Assembly (NCBI GenBank): GCA_903929135.1
Contig: CAIYTH010000033.1
Location: 1-64,000, forward strand
Direction: 5' to 3'
DNA length: 64,000 bases
Source of the DNA: an uncultured Chlorobiales bacterium
GTDB taxonomy: Bacteria > Bacteroidota > Chlorobiia > Chlorobiales > Chlorobiaceae
The notes under the pieces were generated by a model. That model was given only the letters and a program-made list of their open reading frames with translations, made no database searches and was not told where the DNA came from. Position numbers and translations under genes: made by a program. Shown one piece after another: positions 31,392 to 40,870 of this stretch (within the stretch, counting starts at the first letter, position 1; every line of letters starts with the position of its first letter).

Positions 31392-32048
31392 TTACTCCCC
31401 TGCTTCATCGGCAGGCGGTTTCGCGGCAGGCGCCGGCGCTGTGCCGGATGCTGCAGCTGCTGCGGCGGCGGCGGCTTTCTCCTTCGCTGCCTGCGCCTGC
31501 TGTTCGGCAAGCTTCTTCTTCTTGGCCTCAGCCTCGATATTCGAAAGGTTGCCGAAATGGTAGATCATGTTCCTGACGTCGAACTCCGAGAAGTCGCTGA
31601 CCGGCGTGTGGACGAGGCACTCGGTCGGGCACACGCTGACGCAGATGCCGCAGGTCATGCATTTGGCGACGTCGATGTCGAACACCGGAACCCACATGCG
31701 CTTCTGCTGCCCCTGCGAGGTCTTGCCGCAGGCTGCGAGGTCGTCGGCCGTGGTCTTGATGGTCTCGATGGTGATGCACTCGATCGGACAGGCACGCTCG
31801 CACTGGCCGCAGCCGATGCAGTCGTCGATATCGTTGTACAGGCGGTAGCGGCCGAGAGCCGGAGTCGGCACGGCCTCCCTCGGATACTGGAGGGTGCACA
31901 GGCCGTCGACCTGCTTGAAGTAGTCGGCGTCGTCGATACCGGCATCCCCTTTCCGATGGATCGCATTGAAAAAGTGGCGAAGGGTGATGGCCAAACCGGT
32001 CGCGATTGTCGTGGCCCCGATCCTTATATTGCTGAAGTACTCACTCAT
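31392..32048 (-). CDS. nuoI: NADH-quinone oxidoreductase subunit I
   Basis: 218-aa ferredoxin-like subunit of the peripheral arm. Two 4Fe-4S motifs: C77-x2-C80-x2-C83-x3-C87 (CIGCGQCERACP) and C130-x2-C133-x2-C136-x3-C140 (CMTCGICVSVCP). The ORF is open upstream of 32048, but MSEYFSNIRIG is the natural start. The last 40 or so residues are a low-complexity Lys/Ala/Pro tail (AAAAAAAAASGTAPAPAAKP), not needed for the fold. In the absence of NuoEFG these clusters must receive electrons from an unknown donor, possibly ferredoxin. Confidence 0.96.
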   Translation of the reverse strand: MSEYFSNIRIGATTIATGLAITLRHFFNAIHRKGDAGIDDADYFKQVDGLCTLQYPREAVPTPALGRYRLYNDIDDCIGCGQCERACPIECITIETIKTTADDLAACGKTSQGQQKRMWVPVFDIDVAKCMTCGICVSVCPTECLVHTPVSDFSEFDVRNMIYHFGNLSNIEAEAKKKKLAEQQAQAAKEKAAAAAAAAASGTAPAPAAKPPADEAGE

Positions 32049-32098
32049 AGTTGATGTTTCGTCTTGCTTGCCTGTAATCTCGATAATTCTCCGCCGGG

Positions 32099-33178
32099 TT
32101 ATTTGTAGATCTCCCAGATGGCCGTCAGCACGAATGCGACAAAGGCGAACGGAGTCAGAACCTTCCAGCAGAGGTACATCAGCTGGTCGACCCTGAGCCT
32201 CGGAAGGGTCCAGCGAAGCCACATCTGCACGAAGATGAAGAAGAACCCTTTCATGATGATCCAGAACGCACCCCACACCGGACCGTTGGTCAGGTCGTTC
32301 AGTGCGAAACCGCCGATGTTCGGCAGCGGCGAGTTCCATCCGCCGAGGAATACGATCGAAATGACTGCGGAAACCATGAACATGCTGCCGTATTCTGCAA
32401 GGAAGAACATGGCGAACTTCATGCCGGTGTATTCGGTGAAGAAACCTGCGACCAGCTCTGATTCAGCTTCGGGAATATCGAACGGAGCACGGTTGGTTTC
32501 GGCCAGCGATGCGATGAAATAGATGATGAACGGCAGCCAGGCGATCGGATTGTTGAACAGGTAGAAATGGGCGAATCCGTACGGACCTGACTGAAGGACG
32601 CTGAACTGCTGCATGCTCAGTGTGCCGGACATCATGGCGCCGCAGAGCAGTGCCATCGAAGCCGGGATTTCGTAACTGACAATCTGGGCGACGCTCCTGA
32701 CAGCACCGTAGAGCGCCCACTTGTTGTTGGAACCCCAGCCCGAGGCAAGGATGCCGACGACCTCGAGGGCCACGATGCCGATTGCGTAGAACAGACCGAC
32801 GTTCAGGTCGGCGCCGATGAAGGCGGGGCCGAAAGGAAGAACGGCAAAAGCGAGGAATGAACCGACGAACATCACGAGCGGACCGATGACGAACAGGAAC
32901 TTGTCAGCGGCGGTAGGCACGATATCCTCTTTCTGGAGAAGCTTGAGAATGTCGGCCAGCGTCTGCAGGATACCCCACTTGCCGACCTCCATCGGGCCAA
33001 GACGGTCCTGCATGAAAGCAGAAATCTTGCGCTCGCCGTAAACGCCGTAGGTCAGCGCATAGAGCGCGATGAACACGAGTGGGATGGCCGCGACGATCAC
33101 GAGCCCGAGCGGGAACCAGCCGAGGTGGAATCCTGAAAGGGCGTCTGACCAGGTATTGAGAGATGGTGACTGACTCAT
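32099..33178 (-). CDS. nuoH: NADH-quinone oxidoreductase subunit H
   Basis: 359-aa membrane subunit forming the quinone channel. Signatures: [29 protein letters not shown] near residue 50 (with RLGP), [23 protein letters not shown] in the middle, and [20 protein letters not shown] near the end. About eight spans. Between nuoD and nuoI. Confidence 0.97.
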   Translation of the reverse strand: MSQSPSLNTWSDALSGFHLGWFPLGLVIVAAIPLVFIALYALTYGVYGERKISAFMQDRLGPMEVGKWGILQTLADILKLLQKEDIVPTAADKFLFVIGPLVMFVGSFLAFAVLPFGPAFIGADLNVGLFYAIGIVALEVVGILASGWGSNNKWALYGAVRSVAQIVSYEIPASMALLCGAMMSGTLSMQQFSVLQSGPYGFAHFYLFNNPIAWLPFIIYFIASLAETNRAPFDIPEAESELVAGFFTEYTGMKFAMFFLAEYGSMFMVSAVISIVFLGGWNSPLPNIGGFALNDLTNGPVWGAFWIIMKGFFFIFVQMWLRWTLPRLRVDQLMYLCWKVLTPFAFVAFVLTAIWEIYK

Positions 33179-33229
33179 AGAAAACGGCTTGCCTGTCTAT
33201 GGAATAAGATTGTTGTCTTGAAAAAACGT

Positions 33230-34432
33230 TCAGCGGTCCACTTCACCCAGCACGATGTCGATACTTCCGATGATGGCCACAAGGTCAGGGATCAGCTGGC
33301 CTTTTGAAAGGTCCTTCATGGCAGCAAGGTTCACGAAGCACGACGAACGGGCCTTGCAGCGCAACGGCTTGGTCGACTTGCCGTCGCTCACGATGTAGAA
33401 TCCGACCTCACCCCTCGGGTTTTCGGCGCGTGCATAGACCTCGCCGGCTTTGGGACGGATCTTCTTCGGAATGGCAGAGCGTGAGTTGAATCCTTCGACC
33501 TCGGGCATTTTGTCGAGGCACTGCTCGATGATCTTCAGGCTCTCCTCGATTTCAAGGGCACGGACAAGGTGCCTCGACAAGCTGTCGCCGATGTCGGAGA
33601 GCTTGCCGTCAGGCACGGGAACGTCGAAATCGAGTTCCGGGTAGATGGAATACGGATCGTTGCGGCGAAGGTCCCACTTGACACCTGAACCGCGAAGCAT
33701 CGGACCCGACCATGCATAGTTGATGGCCACCTCGGCCGGCATCATGCCGACTCCCCTGGTGCGCTTGACGAAAATCTCGTTTTCGGTGAGCAACTGCTGG
33801 AGCTCCCTGGTCTTCGGCTTGAAATAGGTGACGAACTCGGCGACACGCTTCTTGAAATCTGCCGGAACATCGAAGGAGAGTCCGCCGATCCAGATATAAT
33901 TGTAAAGCATGCGTGCGCCGGAGATCCACTCGAGCAGGTTGAGGATGTGCTCCCGGTCACGGAAGCAGAACAGGAATGGGGTGAATGCGCCGAGATCGAT
34001 GCCGTAGGTGCCGATGGCGACCAGGTGGGATGCGATCCTGTTGAGTTCGGAGACGATGACCCTGATGAACTCGACCCTCCGGGGGATTTCGATGTCGAGC
34101 AGCTTCTCGACGCCGAGGCAGAACGCCAATTCGGTGTTCATGCCCGCGAGGTAGTCCATACGGTCGGTGTAGGGCACGATACCGGGATAGTCGACCTTTT
34201 CGCAGTACTTCTCGAAGCATCGGTGCAGATAACCGAGGTAGGGCTCGGCCTCCACGACGACTTCACCGTCGGTGATGCACTCGAGACGAAGCACGCCGTG
34301 TGTCGACGGGTGCTGCGGTCCCATGCTGAGAACCATGTATTCGGTGTCCAGATCCTTTTCGATGACGACGCGGTTGTCGTCCTGGCGAATGATCCTGGTG
34401 GAGTTCAGTTCAGCTTTACCTAATTCCTGCAT
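33230..34432 (-). CDS. nuoD: NADH-quinone oxidoreductase subunit D
   Basis: 400-aa 49-kDa-type subunit with quinone-site residues, homologous to hydrogenase large subunits but lacking nickel Cys motifs. [14 protein letters not shown] (quinone-binding His), [26 protein letters not shown] and [11 protein letters not shown] are all canonical. Length is usual for a stand-alone NuoD. Ends 51 nt before nuoH. Confidence 0.97.
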   Translation of the reverse strand: MQELGKAELNSTRIIRQDDNRVVIEKDLDTEYMVLSMGPQHPSTHGVLRLECITDGEVVVEAEPYLGYLHRCFEKYCEKVDYPGIVPYTDRMDYLAGMNTELAFCLGVEKLLDIEIPRRVEFIRVIVSELNRIASHLVAIGTYGIDLGAFTPFLFCFRDREHILNLLEWISGARMLYNYIWIGGLSFDVPADFKKRVAEFVTYFKPKTRELQQLLTENEIFVKRTRGVGMMPAEVAINYAWSGPMLRGSGVKWDLRRNDPYSIYPELDFDVPVPDGKLSDIGDSLSRHLVRALEIEESLKIIEQCLDKMPEVEGFNSRSAIPKKIRPKAGEVYARAENPRGEVGFYIVSDGKSTKPLRCKARSSCFVNLAAMKDLSKGQLIPDLVAIIGSIDIVLGEVDR

Positions 34433-34462
34433 GCTCGGAATGCTTGTTTACGTGTTATGGCG

Positions 34463-34963
34463 TCAGTACGGGACCTTGATGCCGTGATAGGTTTCCTGTA
34501 CCTGGTAATCCTTGCGGAGCGGAAAGCCGGTCCAGTCTTCCGGACAGAGAATCCTCCTGAGGTCCGGATGGCCGTCGAAGGTCATGCCGTACATGTCGTA
34601 GGCTTCCCTTTCGTGCCAGTTGGCCGTATGCCATACGCACGAAACAGACGGGATCGATCCGCCGTCCCTCTGGCACTTGACCTTGACGGCGATCCTGTGG
34701 GGGTGATGTCCTATCGACTCGAGGTTGCAGACGATGCCGAGCTGGTTCTGCTCGAGGTAGTCAACGCCCGAAAGGCAGGCCATGTAGTTGAACTTCAGGC
34801 GCGAGTCGTCGCGCATGAAGAGGGCGATGTCTACCCATTTCGAAAGGTCGAGCACCTCGAAGAACGGCATGGTCGGGTTGGCGTCGAACTCCGACACCGC
34901 ATCACCGAACCGAGCCCTGATGAGATCATAGGCAGCCTTGCTCTGCTGAACCGCTGCCGACAT
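34463..34963 (-). CDS. nuoC: NADH-quinone oxidoreductase subunit C
   Basis: 166 aa from the chosen ATG (MSAAVQQSKAAYD), preceded by AGGAAA at good spacing. Other in-frame ATGs exist at 34984 and 34996, the latter giving 177 aa. The C-terminal signature HEREAYDMYGMTFDGHPDLRRIL is diagnostic for the 30-kDa subunit; it is followed by DWTGFPLRKDYQ. NuoC and NuoD are separate here, not fused as in E. coli. Confidence 0.95.
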   Translation of the reverse strand: MSAAVQQSKAAYDLIRARFGDAVSEFDANPTMPFFEVLDLSKWVDIALFMRDDSRLKFNYMACLSGVDYLEQNQLGIVCNLESIGHHPHRIAVKVKCQRDGGSIPSVSCVWHTANWHEREAYDMYGMTFDGHPDLRRILCPEDWTGFPLRKDYQVQETYHGIKVPY

Positions 34964-35009
34964 GCTGTTTCCTGCTTCTTCCATCCCGTTGTCCATTGAT
35001 GATAGATGT

Positions 35010-35576
35010 TTATGCCGTTGCCCTGCGGGCCTGGTCGATGATCTGCTGGGGATCGACGCTCTTCTCGGCAAGCTTCTTCAGGGCCTCCTGGCGGGAAATG
35101 CCGATGCCTTCCATCCGGATCAGCTCCTGGATCTTCATGAGTCCGCCGATGAGCGCTTCGGGCCGCGGAGGGCATCCGGGCACGTACACGTCGACCGGAA
35201 TGACACGGTCGACCCCCTTGAGCACATGGTAGCCATGGTTCCAGTAGGGCCCGCCGCAGTTCGAGCAGCTGCCCATGGAGAGCACGTAGCGGGGTTCCGG
35301 CATCTGTTCGTAGAGCGTGACGACCTTCTCGGCCATCTTCATGGTCACCGTACCGGCGACAATCATGAGGTCGGACTGGCGTGGCGACGAGCGGGGAAAA
35401 ATGCCGAAACGTTCGAGATCGTAGTTGGATGCGTTGGTAGCCATCATCTCGATAGCACAGCAGGCAAGACCGAAACCCATGGGCCAGATCGAAGAGAGGC
35501 GGGCCCAGTTCATCACGTTGTCGACCGAGGTCACAAGGACGTTTCGGTTCGATATCCTGGCATCAAGCAAACCCAT
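35010..35576 (-). CDS. nuoB: NADH-quinone oxidoreductase subunit B
   Basis: 188 aa; binds cluster N2, the last iron-sulfur centre before quinone. Ligands C39 and C40 (GLACCAIEM), C104 (MGSCSNCGG) and C135 (VPGCPPRPE) are in place. The segment [19 protein letters not shown] is conserved. Starts 26 nt after nuoA. Confidence 0.97.
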   Translation of the reverse strand: MGLLDARISNRNVLVTSVDNVMNWARLSSIWPMGFGLACCAIEMMATNASNYDLERFGIFPRSSPRQSDLMIVAGTVTMKMAEKVVTLYEQMPEPRYVLSMGSCSNCGGPYWNHGYHVLKGVDRVIPVDVYVPGCPPRPEALIGGLMKIQELIRMEGIGISRQEALKKLAEKSVDPQQIIDQARRATA

Positions 35577-35602
35577 AGCGTTAATCGATGAAGATTGAAA
35601 GA

Positions 35603-36034
35603 TTATCCGTTCGAGCGCCCGGCGTCGCGATTCGGCAGCTCAGGCATTTTCGGAATATTCGGAGTCGGCCTCACCCAGTCGAGATCACCCTTGACCCATG
35701 CATAGACAAGGCCCAGGATGAGGATGCCGGCAAAAATCAGAACTTCGACCAGGGCGAAAACGCCAAGAGACTTGAACACGGTCGCCCATGGAAACAGGAA
35801 GACGATTTCGACGTCGAAGATGATGAAGATGAGGGCTACGACATAAAAGCGGATGTTGAACTTGACCCAGGCGCTGCCGACGGCAGGTTCGCCGCATTCG
35901 TAAGTCGAGTTCTTTTCGGGGTTGGGTCGGCTCGGGCGAAGCAGTCTTGCCGTCAGGAAACCCATGACCACAAAGATGATGCCGAGCAGGAGAAACACGA
36001 AAACGGTACCGAAGCCGGTCAGCGTCTGATCCAT
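35603..36034 (-). CDS. nuoA: NADH-quinone oxidoreductase subunit A
   Basis: 143-aa, three-span membrane subunit. [26 protein letters not shown] is the conserved loop (here YECGEP and FNIRFY), followed by [12 protein letters not shown]. First gene of an eleven-gene minus-strand nuo operon in the order A-B-C-D-H-I-J-K-L-M-N. The 216-bp gap upstream holds a terminator for the previous operon and presumably the nuo promoter, which I could not place. Confidence 0.96.
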   Translation of the reverse strand: MDQTLTGFGTVFVFLLLGIIFVVMGFLTARLLRPSRPNPEKNSTYECGEPAVGSAWVKFNIRFYVVALIFIIFDVEIVFLFPWATVFKSLGVFALVEVLIFAGILILGLVYAWVKGDLDWVRPTPNIPKMPELPNRDAGRSNG

Positions 36035-36140
36035 GTGCTGTTATTTGACAGTTATGTGCAGGGATTCCCCAGACTCCCCCGCACTCTCGAAAATGCCTTT
36101 GAAACAAGTGCGGCAAATATAAAAAATAATCCGTTCAACC

Positions 36141-36170
36141 GCAGATAAAAAGCTGATTTTTTCAGCGGTT
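36141..36170 (-). terminator. Terminator upstream of nuoA
   Basis: On the minus strand GCTGA-AAAAA-TCAGC is followed by TTTTTAT, nested in a wider AACCGC/GCGGTT pairing. It would end the transcript of the small membrane protein operon before the nuo promoter. Short stem, so moderate confidence. Confidence 0.55.
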
Positions 36171-36250
36171 CACCATCTGAGGGCGCCTGAATATTCAAAC
36201 GGACACGTCAGAACCGGGGCTGAGCCATCCCCTTATTTATTTAAGGACGC

Positions 36251-36505
36251 CTACCTGTCGCCAAATATTTTTAAGGCATATCGCCTGAATAGACCGACCA
36301 GGCCGAACACCACCAGGAGGGTTGAAACCACCAGAATTGCCACGATCGGGCGCCAGTCGGCGAACAGGTACTGCATCGCCGGACCGAGCAGGGCGACCAT
36401 CAGCATCCAGACCATAGGGGTCCAGGCGACCGCGAAAATAATCGGCAGCCCCTTTTTCCTGAATGTGTTCATTTTCTCTTTTTCGGGGAACAGTCTCATC
36501 GTCAT
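36251..36505 (-). CDS. Small two-span membrane protein of unknown function
   Basis: 84 aa (or 82/73 aa from ATGs at 36499 and 36472). Two membrane segments: LPIIFAVAWTPMVWMLMVALL and IVAILVVSTLLVVFGLVGLF, joined by a short loop, with a basic C-terminus. A GGAG ribosome binding site supports the 36505/36499 starts. No family recognised. Last gene of a minus-strand group with the TPR, ferrochelatase-like and PAP2-like genes. Confidence 0.7.
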   Translation of the reverse strand: MTMRLFPEKEKMNTFRKKGLPIIFAVAWTPMVWMLMVALLGPAMQYLFADWRPIVAILVVSTLLVVFGLVGLFRRYALKIFGDR

Positions 36506-36567
36506 CGTCTCCGTTAGAATGCCCTGCCGGGCATCGACGGGGTGCCCAGGAGCATGGGAATGGGTTT

Positions 36568-37158
36568 TCAGAGCAGCAGTTCGGCAATCTGGTCGGCCAT
36601 GTCGTGATCGAGATCGCGGAGCACTTCGTACTCGTGCCGCAGGCCCTTCATGTCACCGCGTGAAAGATAGTACATGGCGAGCTTGCAATGGGGTTCGGGA
36701 TTGGCGGCGTCCAGGCCGAGGGCCGTATCGAGAGCCTCCTTCGCATTTTCGGACTCGCCGAGCTCCATGTAGACATCCCCGAGCACGCACCACGCTTCGG
36801 CAAACCGGGGCTCTATCGCGATGGCGGCCTTGAGGGCCCTGACTGCGGCCTCCTCCTTGCCGAGGGAGAGGAAGACGAACCCGAGGTGAAGGTACGCCGG
36901 CAGGAAGCTGCGGTCGATGGCGATGGTGAAGACGAGGTCGGTGCCCGCTTTACGGAATTCGCCGGTCGACAGGTAGGCGACGGCCCGCGCATAACGGATA
37001 CGAGCGTCCCGCGAAGCCGGGCCCGCGAGCGTTTCGAGGATCTCCAGCGACTTCGGGTAATCCCCTTCGCCGATGCAGTCGAGAGCCTGCTGATAGTCGC
37101 ATTCGGTTACCGGATCCATCGCTGATGCTGCCGGTTCACGATAAATGGTGTCGTTCAT
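36568..37158 (-). CDS. Tetratricopeptide repeat protein
   Basis: 196 aa made largely of TPR motifs: ALDCIGEGDYPKSLEILETL, RIRYARAVAYLSTGEFRKAG, YLHLGFVFLSLGKEEAAVRA, AWCVLGDVYMELGESENAKE and PHCKLAMYYLSRGD give about five repeats. No signal peptide is evident, so it is likely a cytoplasmic scaffold. Its ATG overlaps the stop of the ferrochelatase-like gene by 4 nt, suggesting coupled expression. Confidence 0.88.
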   Translation of the reverse strand: MNDTIYREPAASAMDPVTECDYQQALDCIGEGDYPKSLEILETLAGPASRDARIRYARAVAYLSTGEFRKAGTDLVFTIAIDRSFLPAYLHLGFVFLSLGKEEAAVRALKAAIAIEPRFAEAWCVLGDVYMELGESENAKEALDTALGLDAANPEPHCKLAMYYLSRGDMKGLRHEYEVLRDLDHDMADQIAELLL

Positions 37159-38240
37159 GATGCCGCTCCGTTGTTCTGGCCAGGGTTTTCGTTGCCGCAG
37201 AAGATTGCATGCTGCCAGTCGAGCAGCCGGACCTCCTCCTCGATCCGGGTCGCAAGCCAGGCGGAGAAGTCAGGAGATTCATTGATGCAGGGAATATACT
37301 GCTTGAACCTGATCTCCGATGCATCCAGCTGACGGCGTGCCTCGTAATCGGTTTCGCTGTTGTCGGCGAAATAGCCGAAAGGGAACATGGCGACGGCATC
37401 ATACCCCTCCTGCTGAAACTCGCCGAGCGCTTTCTCGACCGTATCGGAGGTCCATTCTCCCCCTGCCGTGTGGTTCAGGCACCCGAGCCTGACCTCTCCG
37501 AACATGTTCCGGGGATCCCCGAGTATCCGGTCACGCATGACCCGGAAAAACTCGTAGGTTTCCTCCAGTCCGGTGAAGACGGAGGGCGGATTGCCCTTCC
37601 GGTTGCGTACGATCGTGCCGTGGATGACCAGCACGAGCGCGGGTTTCCGCTCTCCACCCGCAAATGTACCCTGCGGAACGGAACCGAACAGATGATCGAG
37701 GTAGATGTCGTGAAGCTCCTTGTGCTTCCAGAGGCCGTGCATGACACGAACCCTGCCGGGAAGTGCTTCGCCGTAAACGTCGATGGCCATCTGGCATGCC
37801 ACCCCGCAGGAGAAGGCCGACTCGACCGGAATCATGGGGACAACGACGACACCGTCCATGCGTCCGAGGAACCGTTCAAGCACGGTTTCAAGGTAGGGCG
37901 GCACGAAGTAGTACGCGTCCTCGACCTCGACGCCCACCCCCATCGAAGCCAGACGCCCGCTCCGGGCAATCTCGCGTTCAACCCCCTGCTTCTGGATCCG
38001 GTTGATGGCGACCAGCCTGGACCGGTACCGGTTGATCTTCCAGTCGATGTAGTGCTTGATAGAACGGTAGTCGCCAAGGGCGTAGATCATCGCCTTGGGC
38101 AGCTTGACGATCTGGCGGGTAACGACCTGCACGATCTTCCGGGAACTCGGCACAAGGGTCCGCACGGCAAGCTTTTCGACTTCGCCGTAGGTCACCAGGA
38201 CAACGCCGTACCGCTTCCCTTTCACAGCGAAAGCCACCAT
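37155..38240 (-). CDS. Ferrochelatase-like protein (HemH family)
   Basis: 361 aa. The second half resembles ferrochelatase: LVLVIHGTIVRNRKG (with the metal-site His), LNHTAGGEWTSDTVEKALGE, and YDAVAMFPFGYFADNSETDYEARRQ with the conserved acidic cluster. The first half has the expected VVLVTYGEVE start and HYIDWKINRYRSRL but is diverged. Inserting Fe into protoporphyrin is the most likely role; another metal-chelatase role for tetrapyrroles cannot be excluded. Coupled to the TPR gene downstream and overlapping the PAP2-like gene upstream by 19 nt. Confidence 0.78.
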   Translation of the reverse strand: MVAFAVKGKRYGVVLVTYGEVEKLAVRTLVPSSRKIVQVVTRQIVKLPKAMIYALGDYRSIKHYIDWKINRYRSRLVAINRIQKQGVEREIARSGRLASMGVGVEVEDAYYFVPPYLETVLERFLGRMDGVVVVPMIPVESAFSCGVACQMAIDVYGEALPGRVRVMHGLWKHKELHDIYLDHLFGSVPQGTFAGGERKPALVLVIHGTIVRNRKGNPPSVFTGLEETYEFFRVMRDRILGDPRNMFGEVRLGCLNHTAGGEWTSDTVEKALGEFQQEGYDAVAMFPFGYFADNSETDYEARRQLDASEIRFKQYIPCINESPDFSAWLATRIEEEVRLLDWQHAIFCGNENPGQNNGAAS

Positions 38241-38815
38241 TTGAATTCCGTGAACATCAGCAGGAAACCGATCGTGGCGCCAACAAGCGTCTGCATGAAA
38301 TTATGCGCCTTGAGGTAGACCCTCGACCACATCAGCAGCGGCACGGCCGTCAGCATCCAGAGCGCCTGCTGGCCGAAATGCAGATAACAGAGGGCGATCG
38401 ACGAGCCGAGGCTGAAGAGATGGATGCTGATTTTCCACTGGAGGGTGACCAGGAGGATGAACACCGTGTTGACAGCGTTGAAAAACAGGATGCCCGAAAG
38501 GAAGCGGGGGGCATTGAGCTGCTTCATCAGCTCGTAACCCAGCACGTTGATTCCCACCAGCACGAGCAGGGGAAGAAACCGCTGCTCCCTGAACGTGATG
38601 TTGTAGTCAGATACCTTGCCGATCTTCTTCAGGCCGTAGATGAGCATCAGCGGTGCAATGGTTGCAGAGACGAAGAGCACATAGAACCAGGAGATGTAAC
38701 GCGGATGGCTTGCGTATCCGAACAGCACGATAACAAGGTAGGCCGCAGGTGCAACGACGACAGGGCTGATGACCCAGGAGACCAGAGATGCGAACCGGCG
38801 TAAATCAGCGTGCAT
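38222..38815 (-). CDS. PAP2-like integral membrane protein
   Basis: 197 aa, about six membrane spans. The layout is that of PAP2 phosphatases: REQRFLPLLVLVGINVLGYE (motif 1 region), WKISIHLFSLGSSIAL (motif 2 region, SGH replaced by SIH) and SRVYLKAHNFMQTLVGATIG (motif 3 region, Arg and His kept). The usual KxxxxxxRP of motif 1 is not recognisable, so catalysis is doubtful. Several Bacteroidota/Chlorobiota proteins share this reduced form. First gene of its operon. Confidence 0.72.
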   Translation of the reverse strand: MHADLRRFASLVSWVISPVVVAPAAYLVIVLFGYASHPRYISWFYVLFVSATIAPLMLIYGLKKIGKVSDYNITFREQRFLPLLVLVGINVLGYELMKQLNAPRFLSGILFFNAVNTVFILLVTLQWKISIHLFSLGSSIALCYLHFGQQALWMLTAVPLLMWSRVYLKAHNFMQTLVGATIGFLLMFTEFKWWLSL

Positions 38816-38940
38816 TGAAAACCAGGAGGATGATCAGATAAGTTTTATCCCTTGTAATTTCGTCCCTTGCGGAGCCCCGAAAGCCAACCAGAAGATAGTT
38901 TTATTATGATAAAAAACCGCGTATATTAGCACTTCATGAC

Positions 38941-39022
38941 GCGAGAGTGGTGAAATTGGTATACACGCCAGTCTTAGGAACTGGTGCCGTGAGGCGTAAG
39001 GGTTCGAGTCCCTTCTCTCGCA
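38941..39022 (+). tRNA. tRNA-Leu (anticodon TAG)
   Basis: 82-nt class II tRNA. Acceptor stem GCGAGAG/CTCTCGC, anticodon loop CTTAGGA (TAG), long variable arm GTGCCGTGAGGCGT, T loop TTCGAGT. No encoded CCA. The first of two tandem tRNA-Leu genes. Confidence 0.93.
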
Positions 39023-39033
39023 CATGTCATCAA

Positions 39034-39117
39034 GCCAGAGTGGCGGAACTGGTAGACGCGCTGGACTCAAAATCCAGTGAGTGCAAACTCGTGTGGGTTC
39101 GAGTCCCACCTTTGGTA
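39034..39117 (+). tRNA. tRNA-Leu (anticodon CAA)
   Basis: 84-nt class II tRNA, 11 nt after the previous one. Acceptor GCCAGAG/CTTTGGT with two G-T wobbles, anticodon stem CTGGA/TCCAG around loop CTCAAAA (CAA), variable arm GTGAGTGCAAACTCGT, T loop TTCGAGT. No encoded CCA. The 217 bp after it, up to 39334, hold no recognisable gene. Confidence 0.92.
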
Positions 39118-39334
39118 CAAGGTTTATTTTCCGGCGGCACGGATGTCTGGAGCCGCTTCTCTTATCATATTCCGGTCATTCGCCGCACCCACTGCACCTC
39201 TGATCATCGTTGAGCACTCCGGGTGGAAAGGAGGGACGAAGCGCAGAAACCGGAACGTATATGTGGGGAATGAGGATTTCGATCACCGCGAAACGAGGCG
39301 GTCGGATTGCGCAGCAGATTATCAGTGGATCCAT

Positions 39335-39856
39335 ATGCAAAGAATGTACTCACCCTGGCGTGAAGTCTACATGCAGTCCTTCAAGGATGAAAAGCCCACG
39401 CCGGCCGCAGAAGGCAAATCGGTCTTCGCCGACATCCCCCCCGAAGAGGACGAAGAGCGCTATGTGCTCTGCAGGGGCAAGCACTGCTTCGCCATCCTGA
39501 ACCTCTACCCCTACAACTGCGGGCACCTGATGGTCATCCCCTACATGCAGACCCCTGAATTCAGCGACCTCGACGATCAGACAAGGCTCGAGATCATGCA
39601 GCTCTCCGACCTCTGCATGCAGGCCCTCAAGATCACCCTGAAACCGCAAGGCTTCAATCTCGGCGCCAACCTCGGCAAGGTAGCCGGCGGCAGCGTCGAT
39701 TCCCACATCCACTTCCATATCGTGCCGCGCTGGGAAGGCGATACGAACTTCATGCCGGTGCTCGGCGATACGAAAGTGCTGAGCAACGACCTCCGCAAGA
39801 CCTACGTACAGCTCCGTGAGGCGATAACCGCACTGACAGCCGAAAAGGCCAAATAA
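39335..39856 (+). CDS. HIT family nucleotide hydrolase/phosphorylase
   Basis: 173 aa from ATG 39335 (MQRMYSPWREVYMQSF); the frame is open further upstream into the tRNA gene, but that part is not protein-like. The histidine triad H124-x-H126-x-H128 (HIHFHIVPRW) is intact, with upstream NCGHLMVIPYMQTPEFSDL typical of FHIT/Ap4A-type members. Likely acts on dinucleoside polyphosphates or adenylated nucleotides. Followed closely by a methyltransferase gene. Confidence 0.9.
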   Translation: MQRMYSPWREVYMQSFKDEKPTPAAEGKSVFADIPPEEDEERYVLCRGKHCFAILNLYPYNCGHLMVIPYMQTPEFSDLDDQTRLEIMQLSDLCMQALKITLKPQGFNLGANLGKVAGGSVDSHIHFHIVPRWEGDTNFMPVLGDTKVLSNDLRKTYVQLREAITALTAEKAK

Positions 39857-39868
39857 ACTCCTGCCGCA

Positions 39869-40870
39869 ATGGAACTGGTCCCCTGCCCCATCGCCGGCGA
39901 CCGGGATTTCGCGCCCTGGATCGAAGCCCCTGACAGGTTCGACCTTTCCGGACCCTCCTGGTCGATCGTCCGCTCCAGCTCATCCGGCCTGGTGATGCTC
40001 AATCCGAGACCCCGGGAGGGTGAAGCCGCGAAACACTACCCTCCGCAAGCCTATGACCCGTTCATCCACCAGGGAAACGCAAGTTCGGCCAGAGACCGAG
40101 CCTACCTCCTGACAAGCTCACTGCTCCTCGGCCTCAGGGCATCCATCGTGATGCGGGGGTTACGAAAACCGGCCGGGTCCGTCCATATCCTCGAAGCGGG
40201 CTGCTCGACAGGACGTCTGCTGATGCGGCTGCACCGGGATTACGGGATTCCCGTGCAGAACCTCTGCGGCATCGAACCGGACCGGACATCATCGGATGCC
40301 GCCCGGGCCTCGGGGCTCCCCCGCATCTACGGCACCGACCTCGACCGGACCGTTTTCGGTTGCAGGTTCGACCGCATCGTCTTCTGGCATGCCCTTGAAC
40401 ACATCCACCGCATCGAAGAGGCCCTCGTTTCGGCGCAGAGCCTTCTCGAACCAGGCGGCATGCTGGTTATCGCGCTCCCGAACATCGGCAGTCGCGACTC
40501 CCTGCACTACGGCAAAGGGTGGGTTGCGCTCGACGCACCTCGCCACCTCTACCACTTCACCCCTGAATCACTTGGCCGGCTCCTCTCCAAACACGGATTT
40601 TCGGTCACCGACGTCAGGGCGTTCGCTCCCGATGCCCTCTACAACGCATGGTACAGTGAAAAACTGGTGAGCGATATCTCGGGACGCCGTTTCGGCGGGA
40701 CGGGAGCGGCGCGTGCCGCGCTTCAGGCGGCATTGTCCGTCATTGCCGGCATCGACCCCTCGAAAGCATCGGGAATCGTCTGCCGGGCGGTCAGGAGCAG
40801 TCAGGAACCGGGTATTTCGGCAGGGATCCTGCCAAGGGACTTCTCGATTTCGGCAGAAGCCACCAGGTAG
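39869..40870 (+). CDS. Class I SAM-dependent methyltransferase
   Basis: 333 aa. The N-terminal part (about 1-95) is unassigned. The Rossmann SAM motif is VHILEAGCSTGRLLMRL (about residues 105-121). Acidic loop, RIVFWHALEHIHRIEEAL and PGGMLVIALPNIGSRDS follow, as in the Methyltransf_23 group. The C-terminal part (LDAPRHLYHFTPESLGRLL) is shared with methyltransferases of envelope polysaccharide or quinone-like pathways; the substrate is unknown. Starts 12 nt after the HIT gene. Its last 70 bp overlap the end of tolC in antisense. Confidence 0.85.
   Translation: MELVPCPIAGDRDFAPWIEAPDRFDLSGPSWSIVRSSSSGLVMLNPRPREGEAAKHYPPQAYDPFIHQGNASSARDRAYLLTSSLLLGLRASIVMRGLRKPAGSVHILEAGCSTGRLLMRLHRDYGIPVQNLCGIEPDRTSSDAARASGLPRIYGTDLDRTVFGCRFDRIVFWHALEHIHRIEEALVSAQSLLEPGGMLVIALPNIGSRDSLHYGKGWVALDAPRHLYHFTPESLGRLLSKHGFSVTDVRAFAPDALYNAWYSEKLVSDISGRRFGGTGAARAALQAALSVIAGIDPSKASGIVCRAVRSSQEPGISAGILPRDFSISAEATR

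Noticed and set aside
24921-36034. nuo operon truncated by deletion of nuoEFG
   Set aside because: There is no remnant or abnormal gap; D and H are adjacent, as in other Chlorobi and in NDH-1 of cyanobacteria.
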